Below, in pieces: positions 6,025 through 11,809 of a stretch of 11,809 nt of DNA. Every line of letters begins with the position of its first letter. Position 1 is the first letter of the stretch. The position numbers were made by a program, and so were the translations under genes. Origin of the DNA: Rudanella sp. (GTDB lineage Bacteria; Bacteroidota; Bacteroidia; Cytophagales; Spirosomataceae). The notes under the pieces are model-generated. The model worked only from the letters and a program-made list of their open reading frames with translations. It searched no databases and had not been told where the DNA came from. Location of the stretch: positions 1-11,809 of the forward strand of contig JAJAYX010000240.1 of assembly GCA_026785985.1 (NCBI GenBank), written 5' to 3'.

Positions 6025-8883
6025 ATGGTTCCATCTTTTTTTGATCAGTTCCGGCGTTCCGGGTCGAGTGTGGCCACGGGTGTTCCAGGCAAGTCGGAGG
6101 TTTTGAAAGTGCAATTGTGTTTCGATGATACGGGCTGTTACGTGCAGATTCTGAATGAGCGAAATGAGGTTGTCGATCCTGATTACCAGTCGTATAGTGG
6201 CTCTCTGCGGAATTTGTTGCGGGCCATGCAGCAACTGCGCGAACGAAGCGGGTTTGTGATCGACTGGGAAAACCCGTCGGCTCAGTTATACCTGCATCAG
6301 CACGATTACCTGCTCGATTATATCCGGCAGTGTGGCCTGGTAATCGACGAACGCAAACACCCGGTGCTGTTTAGCAACCTGACGGGTGACCTGCGCCTGC
6401 AAATCAAGCCAATTGTGAGGGAGTTGGTTGACCCCGGAAACACGGACGAAACGAACCCGATGCAGCGCGAAGCCGACTTATTCGATGCGGGTATCAAGCT
6501 GTTTGTGGAAGGCCGATATGAAGACGATTTTCTGCTCATTAACGAACGGTTTGCCCTGTCGGATGGGCGAGTGGTTGAACTGCCAGAAACGGGACCAGCT
6601 TTCAACCGGGTGGCCATGTTCGACACTACACTCCGCGTTGCCGACCTCACCAAATACCTGTCGCTGGCCCTGTCGTATGTGGAACACCTGAACGTTGAAT
6701 ACGACGATTATCAGTTGGTTCAAGCCACAACGGAGCCGATTATGGCCCAGCCCTGCCTGATTTTTGAGAAAATCGACGCTGACCAGTCGCTGTATATTCG
6801 GGTGACGCAACAACTCCCCCATACTGAAGCGGGCTTTCTGGACGAGTTCGATCTGTATCGCTACGCCGACCTGAACACGCTGGAGCGCACGATTTCGGTG
6901 CGGTTGGTGGAGCGGCAACCAATAGCGGTGTTGCTGGGGCAGGTCGAAAAATTGGTTGAAAAACACGCCGTTCGGGAGAAAGGAAAACGGAAATCGCAGG
7001 GGCAGTATATTGTGGAAGACAACCTGTTCATTCTGCCCGAAGACCTCGCCGGGCCGTTTATTTACGGGGAGTTGCCGAACCTGCTTGAGACGTTTCAGTT
7101 GTTCGGGGCCGAAAAACTCAAACAATACCGCGTTAGCACCCACGCCCCCCGGCTGAATCTGTCGCTGAGTCACGGAATTGATTTTCTGGAGGGCGATGCG
7201 ACCGTGACTTTTGGCGATCAGGAATTGAGTTTATTGGATGTAATCCGTCAGTATAATCAGCAGCGGTACGTGCAGCTTTCCGACGGCACACACGGGTTGG
7301 TGAACGAAGCGTATATCCGCAAACTGGAACGGCTGTTTCAGAAGAGCAAAAAAGACAAAGTCCGGCTGTCGTTTTTCGATTTGCCGCTGGCCGAAGAACT
7401 CCTTGACGGGGCCGTTGCCGAGCGGACGTTCAAAAAATCGCGGGCGTTTTTTACCGAACTGAACGCCCTAAGCCGGAAAAAACCCAAAACAGCGACGGTG
7501 CAGGCCGTGCTCCGCCCGTATCAGCAACGCGGAGTGCAGTGGCTCGAACACCTCCACGAACACGGCTTGAACGGTTGTTTAGCCGACGACATGGGTCTTG
7601 GCAAAACGCTTCAGACCATCACGCTGCTGTCGCGGTTTTACCCCGGCGAAACCCGCCCAACGCTGGTGGTGATGCCCAAAAGTTTGTTGTTTAACTGGCA
7701 GAAAGAAGTGGATCGGTTCAACCCCGCTCTGACAACCTACACCTACTATGCCGACACCCGCGACCTGGACGAGGCTTGTAAGCATCACCTGATTTTTACG
7801 ACGTATGCCCTGATGCGGAATGATATTGAGAAGTTTCGGGAGCGGGCTTACTTCTACGTGGTTCTGGATGAGTCGCAGAATATCAAGAATATGCAGGCGC
7901 AGGCAAGCCGGGCGGTGGTGTTGCTGGATGCCCAACACCGGCTGGCATTGAGCGGCACGCCCATCGAAAACAACCTCTCGGAGTTATACAGTTTATTTCG
8001 GTTTCTGAACCCGGCTATGTTTGGTACCGCCGAGCATTTCAATCAGCATTATCTCACGCCGATTCAGAAGCACAATGACCCCGATGTGGTGGATGAACTC
8101 CGCCGGAAAATTTACCCCTTTGTGCTGCGTCGGCTGAAGAAAAACGTGCTGAAAGAACTACCCGATAAGGTTGAGCAGGTGCTGTATATCGAGATGTCGG
8201 ATGAGCAACGGCGGTTTTATGAACAGCGTCGGCGGTTTTACAAGGAAATGATTGACCGGCAGATTGCCGAGAAGGGCGTGGAGCAGAGCCAGTTTTTTGT
8301 GTTTCAGGCCTTTACTGAACTGCGGCAGATTGCGAGCATTCCCGAATCGAAATCGGGTGGGGCCATTGAGTCGCCCAAAGTCGAGACACTGATCGAGCAG
8401 GTGATCGACGCAGCCGCCAACGGCCATAAAATGCTGGTGTTTGTGAATTATTTGGCGGCCCTCGAACGTATTGGCGAGCAGTTAGACAAAAACGGTATTG
8501 ATTATGTGAGCATGAGCGGTTCCACCCGTGACCGGCAACGGTTAGTGGAGCGGTTTCAGAACGACCCAAGCTGCAAAGTGTTTCTGATGACGCTCAAAAC
8601 AGGCGGCACTGGCCTGAACCTGACAGCCGCCGACATGGTGTTTATTTTTGACCCGTGGTGGAACAAAGCCGCTGAGAATCAGGCCATCGACCGAACCCAC
8701 CGAATTGGGCAAACCCGCAAAGTGATGGCCTATAAGATGATTATGCAGGGAACAATTGAGGAGAAAATACTGGAGTTGCAGGAGAAAAAAGCTGAGTTGT
8801 TCAACGCCTTGATTGCGTCGGATTCGTCGGCTTTAAAGTCGTTCAGCGAAGCTGATATTTCGTTTATGCTGGGCGCAAAATAA
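6025..8883 (+). CDS. SNF2-family DEAD/DEAH-like helicase (Swi2/Snf2 ATPase)
   Basis: A 952-residue ATP-driven DNA translocase of superfamily 2. The ATPase core occupies about 495-945. Motif I is DDMGLGKT (521-528). Motif II is DESQ (615-618), the bacterial variant of DEAH. Motif III is SGTPIENN (643-650), motif V is GGTGLNLTAAD (860-870), and motif VI is QAIDRTHRIGQ (886-896). The preceding DPWWN (876-880) is typical of SNF2 proteins. All motor residues look intact. Residues about 384-440 (GIDFLEG...VQLSDGTHG) match the linker often found before the motor in bacterial SNF2 proteins. The first 380 residues are unrecognised. No SWIM-type or other Cys/His zinc motif is evident. The family remodels protein-DNA complexes or serves in DNA repair and some defence systems. 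The next gene starts 9 bp after the stop, so the two are almost certainly co-transcribed. Confidence 0.93.
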   Translation: MVPSFFDQFRRSGSSVATGVPGKSEVLKVQLCFDDTGCYVQILNERNEVVDPDYQSYSGSLRNLLRAMQQLRERSGFVIDWENPSAQLYLHQHDYLLDYIRQCGLVIDERKHPVLFSNLTGDLRLQIKPIVRELVDPGNTDETNPMQREADLFDAGIKLFVEGRYEDDFLLINERFALSDGRVVELPETGPAFNRVAMFDTTLRVADLTKYLSLALSYVEHLNVEYDDYQLVQATTEPIMAQPCLIFEKIDADQSLYIRVTQQLPHTEAGFLDEFDLYRYADLNTLERTISVRLVERQPIAVLLGQVEKLVEKHAVREKGKRKSQGQYIVEDNLFILPEDLAGPFIYGELPNLLETFQLFGAEKLKQYRVSTHAPRLNLSLSHGIDFLEGDATVTFGDQELSLLDVIRQYNQQRYVQLSDGTHGLVNEAYIRKLERLFQKSKKDKVRLSFFDLPLAEELLDGAVAERTFKKSRAFFTELNALSRKKPKTATVQAVLRPYQQRGVQWLEHLHEHGLNGCLADDMGLGKTLQTITLLSRFYPGETRPTLVVMPKSLLFNWQKEVDRFNPALTTYTYYADTRDLDEACKHHLIFTTYALMRNDIEKFRERAYFYVVLDESQNIKNMQAQASRAVVLLDAQHRLALSGTPIENNLSELYSLFRFLNPAMFGTAEHFNQHYLTPIQKHNDPDVVDELRRKIYPFVLRRLKKNVLKELPDKVEQVLYIEMSDEQRRFYEQRRRFYKEMIDRQIAEKGVEQSQFFVFQAFTELRQIASIPESKSGGAIESPKVETLIEQVIDAAANGHKMLVFVNYLAALERIGEQLDKNGIDYVSMSGSTRDRQRLVERFQNDPSCKVFLMTLKTGGTGLNLTAADMVFIFDPWWNKAAENQAIDRTHRIGQTRKVMAYKMIMQGTIEEKILELQEKKAELFNALIASDSSALKSFSEADISFMLGAK

Positions 8884-8892
8884 GAAAAACCG

Positions 8893-10782
8893 ATGACACA
8901 GGACGAGTTAGTCGAGCTAATCAATAAGCTGGTTAAGACCAATACGGACTCGCAGAAAAACCGCAACAACATAGCAAGCGAGGTAATTGCGAAGTATGTC
9001 AAGTTGAGTGGGGCGACGATTAATGCGGAGATTATTCGCGAACTCGACACGAACTACAACAAAGACGGGCTTACTGAACTGACGAAGTACGTGCAGGAGG
9101 TGGTTCGGAAAAACAAGGCAACGCTGGCCAGTTTACCCCTGAATTTACCGTATTCGCTTTTACTCACCAATGCCACGCTCAATAAGGCTCAAATGGTGTG
9201 GGGAGTAGCCGTTATTTTCTGTGATCCAGCAGTTTACGGTCTGTTTCGGGCTTCTCTCTCGCCCGATGTTGGCCGGTCTGTGGAGAAATTGGTGTGGCTT
9301 CCGAAAGCCGAATCCAGCGTGCTGGGTCAACTGGCCCAAACCACCCTCACAACGGTAACGGGCGCGTCGTCGTGGTCGACGGGGAGTACCGAACTCAAAA
9401 AGGAATTTAAACTGATGCCTTTCAAGGGCGGAGGTTGGCACGGGCGGGTTGAACTGGCGTGGCCACCGGCGATTCGGGCGTTTTTGCAAACGGTGTATCC
9501 GCAACCGGCTGACTACCTGATTCGAACCATTCCGTCGGTAAGCCCCGACTGGACGGTTTGGGAGGAGGGCGAGACGATCATTTTTGAGGAAATCCAAAAA
9601 TTGGTTGCCTATCGGTTGCAGGATGGCATTCAGATCAATTCGTCGGGGAAGGTAGCTGGCTCGGCCTACAAAAAAATGCGAAAACTGCTGGGGTTGCGCG
9701 AGTTCATGGCTGATAACAGCCCATTTCCGCTCCTCCGCACCACTTGCCTGGCGCAGATGATGGCTTCCTTTGACCCCAAAAAAGGTGAGACTCAGTTCGA
9801 TTCGATGGACTTGTTGAACCAGTTTTACAAGCTCATTCCGAAGCGCTTTAAGCTGCTTTTCGTGCTGAATGAACTCAAAAACCACGGGTATGTCAGTCTG
9901 ACTTATTACAAACAGGATGCTGAAATTGCCCTGGTCGAGTGGCTCACGCGCCTGCCCATTGGTGAGTGGGTCAGCACGGAAAACATCCTGGCCTACGCCG
10001 AAATCCACGACCTGAGCCAACTGCCCTGCCCATCGGGGGAGACCACCGCGCTGGCCTACGAATACGAAACCTTTCGGGGAACCAATGCCAAAAGCAATAT
10101 TGGGCCGAGTGAGGTATATCGGTATCTGAAAAAACCAACGTTGCTGGCTGGTTTTTATCTGTGTGCAGCTTTGGGTTGGCTCGATGTGGCTTTTACCACG
10201 CCCGATGGAAAACTGGGGCAGGACTTTTTTTCGGGCTACGACACGCTGAAAGCCGTGCGGCTCAACCAATTGGGGGCGCATATTGCAGGTCGCACTAAAA
10301 AAGGCTACACTCCCAAAGTGAACACGGCCACGCAGGCCCTGCGCTTCGATGAGCAGTCGTTGCTGATTTTTTGTGACCCCAGCAACGTGGTTGCCGAGAC
10401 CATCCTGGCCAACTACGCCGAGCGTGTCAGCCCGACGCGCTTCCGGGTTACGGCTCAAACGTTCCTGAAAGACTGCAAATCGAAGGCGCAGTTGGTATCG
10501 AAAGTGAGTTTGTTTACCAAGTCGATAGCCCCCGACCTGCCCGCCAACTGGCTGGCCTTTTTCGATGAACTAACGGGCAAAGCTGAACCGCTGGAGTTGG
10601 TGAAGAACATGACAATGTTCCGGGTATCGGCTAAAAATCAGACGCTTATCCGGTTACTGGCGCAGGACGAGGTCTTGAAAACGATGGTGGCCAAAGCCGA
10701 GGGGTTCCGCATCCTGGTGGCCGATGATCAACTAACCAAATTCAAAAACCGCCTGCGGGAGTTGGGGTATTTGATTGGGTGA
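8893..10782 (+). CDS. Uncharacterised protein with XPB/Ssl2-N-terminal-like helicase-associated module
   Basis: A 629-residue soluble protein with no signal peptide, membrane segment, Walker motif or nuclease motif that I can see. Residues 1-80 are mostly charged helix. Residues 315-375 look like a small helical or winged-helix block (LLFVLNELKNHGYVSL, WLTRLPIGEWVS). Residues about 485-565 follow the pattern of the XPB/Ssl2 N-terminal domain (Helicase_C_3-like): a strand QSLLIFCDP, helix ANYAERVS, then RFRVTAQTFLKDC and DLPANWLAFFDEL. The final 60 residues (QTLIRLLAQDEVL ... FRILVADDQL ... LRELGYL) match the C-terminal style of bacterial 'helicase-associated' proteins. This is pattern recognition, not a search result. 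It starts 9 bp after the SNF2 helicase stop, so a role as DNA-binding or regulatory partner of that motor is the best inference. Composition matches the helicase gene. Confidence 0.8.
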   Translation: MTQDELVELINKLVKTNTDSQKNRNNIASEVIAKYVKLSGATINAEIIRELDTNYNKDGLTELTKYVQEVVRKNKATLASLPLNLPYSLLLTNATLNKAQMVWGVAVIFCDPAVYGLFRASLSPDVGRSVEKLVWLPKAESSVLGQLAQTTLTTVTGASSWSTGSTELKKEFKLMPFKGGGWHGRVELAWPPAIRAFLQTVYPQPADYLIRTIPSVSPDWTVWEEGETIIFEEIQKLVAYRLQDGIQINSSGKVAGSAYKKMRKLLGLREFMADNSPFPLLRTTCLAQMMASFDPKKGETQFDSMDLLNQFYKLIPKRFKLLFVLNELKNHGYVSLTYYKQDAEIALVEWLTRLPIGEWVSTENILAYAEIHDLSQLPCPSGETTALAYEYETFRGTNAKSNIGPSEVYRYLKKPTLLAGFYLCAALGWLDVAFTTPDGKLGQDFFSGYDTLKAVRLNQLGAHIAGRTKKGYTPKVNTATQALRFDEQSLLIFCDPSNVVAETILANYAERVSPTRFRVTAQTFLKDCKSKAQLVSKVSLFTKSIAPDLPANWLAFFDELTGKAEPLELVKNMTMFRVSAKNQTLIRLLAQDEVLKTMVAKAEGFRILVADDQLTKFKNRLRELGYLIG

Positions 10783-10809
10783 GGGGGCTACACAACGCCC
10801 TGAATTCGT

Positions 10810-10824
10810 TACTTTTGTCAAAAG
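10810..10824 (+). promoter_or_regulatory. Possible -7 element and overlapping dyad before the ATPase gene
   Basis: TACTTTTG at 10810-10817 is identical to the -7 element of the SNF2 gene. It ends 17 nt before the ATPase ATG. No TTG occurs at the right -33 distance. A 5-bp dyad CTTTT-GTC-AAAAG (10812-10824) overlaps it and could be an operator. The element suggests that the ATPase gene may be transcribed separately from the helicase pair. Confidence 0.4.
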
Positions 10825-10834
10825 CTGATTCGCC

Positions 10835-11809
10835 ATGATTACGCCCGAAGAGTTTCCTTACATCACGTCTATTCACGTCAATGACTGCTATGCGTATCAG
10901 AATTTTGACATTCCGTTGTTCGACTACAAGCCGGAAAAGCCTTTTAGCCATTTGATTCTGACGGGAAAGAACGGGTCGGGGAAGAGTACGATATTGCGGA
11001 GTTTGAATGGCTATTTCGTGGGGTGGCGGATGGATAACCTCCCCTATACGGAAAATCAAAATTTAATCCAGCATATTTTTGATTTAGAACAATTGGTTAA
11101 AAGCCGTAGTGTCACACATGGCTTGCAAGATGGTATAGTGCATGCCTGGCAAAATGAGTTGAAAAAGTTCACTACACTCACAATTTTCACTTCCTTTGAC
11201 TCAGACCTGATTTGGAAACAGAACAAGAACACATTATTGTACTCTTATTTTCAAGCTGAACGCAATGGTAAGGTTGATAAAGTTGAAGCCCCCTCGAAAG
11301 AAACTGAATTCTCTGCAAAGCTGAATTCGCCAGATTCGACAGAATTTTTTGTCCGTAAATTCAAACAATACTTAGTCAATCAGAAAGTTGAACAAGCGTT
11401 CAGTCAGATTGAGAACCAGGCGAGTCAAATCGAGTGGGTGAGCCAATTCTTTAAAAAAATAGAGGACACCTTTCGTAAGATGTTTGCCGATGATGCTGTG
11501 AGCCTTGAGTTCATTCGTAGCGACTACGAATTTTACATCAAACTATCAAACGACCGGCGTGTGACATTTGATACACTTTCTGATGGCTTTTCGGCTTTGT
11601 TGAGTATTGTGATGGATTTGTTTACTCGTGTTAATCTTATTTGCAAACAAGCCAATGACTTTACGTACGATCCCTGCGGTATTGTTCTGATTGACGAACC
11701 CGAAACGCACCTTCATCTTCAATTGCAAGAGCAGGTCTTACCGCTGTTGACTAATCTGTTCCCTAACATTCAATTCATTGTAGCCACTCACTCGCCGGCG
11801 GTTGTGGCC
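10835..11809 (+). CDS. AAA/ABC-type ATPase, RecF/OLD-like (partial, runs off the window)
   Basis: The frame is open for 325 codons with no stop before the window edge. Walker A is GKNGSGKST (44-52), close to the N terminus as in RecF, OLD and similar ATPases. An ABC-signature-like TLSDGFSALL lies at 247-256. Walker B is GIVLIDEPETHLHL (282-295, Asp287/Glu288). The switch histidine is in ATHSPAVV (317-324). The middle (about 65-240) is the expected helical insertion. ATPases of this type occur in OLD/Gabija (followed by a Toprim nuclease), Septu PtuA, retron effectors and PARIS AriA, as well as in unrelated DNA-repair proteins. Whether a Toprim domain or a partner nuclease follows cannot be seen. 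ATG 10835 is the first in-frame ATG after a stop at 10772-10774. By hand count GC is about 46% in the first 206 bases, then about 41% to the edge. Confidence 0.88.
   Translation, partial: MITPEEFPYITSIHVNDCYAYQNFDIPLFDYKPEKPFSHLILTGKNGSGKSTILRSLNGYFVGWRMDNLPYTENQNLIQHIFDLEQLVKSRSVTHGLQDGIVHAWQNELKKFTTLTIFTSFDSDLIWKQNKNTLLYSYFQAERNGKVDKVEAPSKETEFSAKLNSPDSTEFFVRKFKQYLVNQKVEQAFSQIENQASQIEWVSQFFKKIEDTFRKMFADDAVSLEFIRSDYEFYIKLSNDRRVTFDTLSDGFSALLSIVMDLFTRVNLICKQANDFTYDPCGIVLIDEPETHLHLQLQEQVLPLLTNLFPNIQFIVATHSPAVVA

Noticed and set aside
6478..7173. 231-codon minus-strand frame opposite the SNF2 gene
   Set aside because: Antisense shadow of an intact SNF2 gene; no family features.
9160..10458. 432-codon open frame on the minus strand, opposite the 629-residue gene
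   Set aside because: It is wholly antisense to a gene with strong coding character and operon spacing. Its product is rich in Arg, Gln and His with no recognisable motif, typical of a shadow frame in GC-rich DNA.
10784..10801. GGGC/GCCC inverted repeat after the 629-residue gene, considered as a terminator
   Set aside because: Only about four base pairs with an eight-base loop and no T tract directly after it.
1..11809. CRISPR arrays, insertion sequences, rRNA, sigma-54 -24/-12 promoters
   Set aside because: Looked for on both strands. No regularly spaced repeats, transposase or rRNA segments were seen, and no GG-N10-GC site with convincing flanks lay in an intergenic position.

Overview
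The window looks like a chromosomal segment of a Bacteroidota bacterium, probably Cytophagales (Spirosoma-like). This is inferred from three things. Promoter-like sites fit the Bacteroidota form (TTG, about 19-20 nt, TAnnTTTG). Start codons follow AT-rich leaders without clear Shine-Dalgarno sequences. The tRNA gene does not encode its 3' CCA. Genus-level placement is only an impression from protein style.

Left half, all on the minus strand, read from right to left: rpoN (sigma-54), a degenerate PAP2-like membrane protein that appears to start at TTG, a PaaG-like crotonase, and tRNA-Arg(ACG) with its own promoter and intrinsic terminator. A plus-strand terminator at the far left probably closes a gene lying outside the window. 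An AT-rich divergent gap of about 510 bp (3375-3884) separates this block from the plus-strand genes.

Right half, all on the plus strand: nadE (glutamine-dependent NAD+ synthetase), a 952-residue SNF2-family helicase whose predicted promoter overlaps the 3' end of nadE, and a 629-residue protein 9 bp downstream of the helicase. The C-terminal part of the 629-residue protein resembles the XPB/Ssl2-N-terminal-like 'helicase-associated' module. After 52 bp comes the start of an ABC/RecF-type AAA ATPase that runs off the right edge.

The left genes and nadE are housekeeping or metabolic. The most interesting part is the right end. The SNF2 helicase and its tightly coupled partner look like a two-protein DNA-remodelling module. 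The truncated ATPase beside them belongs to the broad class found in OLD/Gabija, Septu and PARIS-type defence systems, and its body is clearly more AT-rich than its neighbours. Whether the three genes form one system cannot be decided without the sequence beyond 11809.
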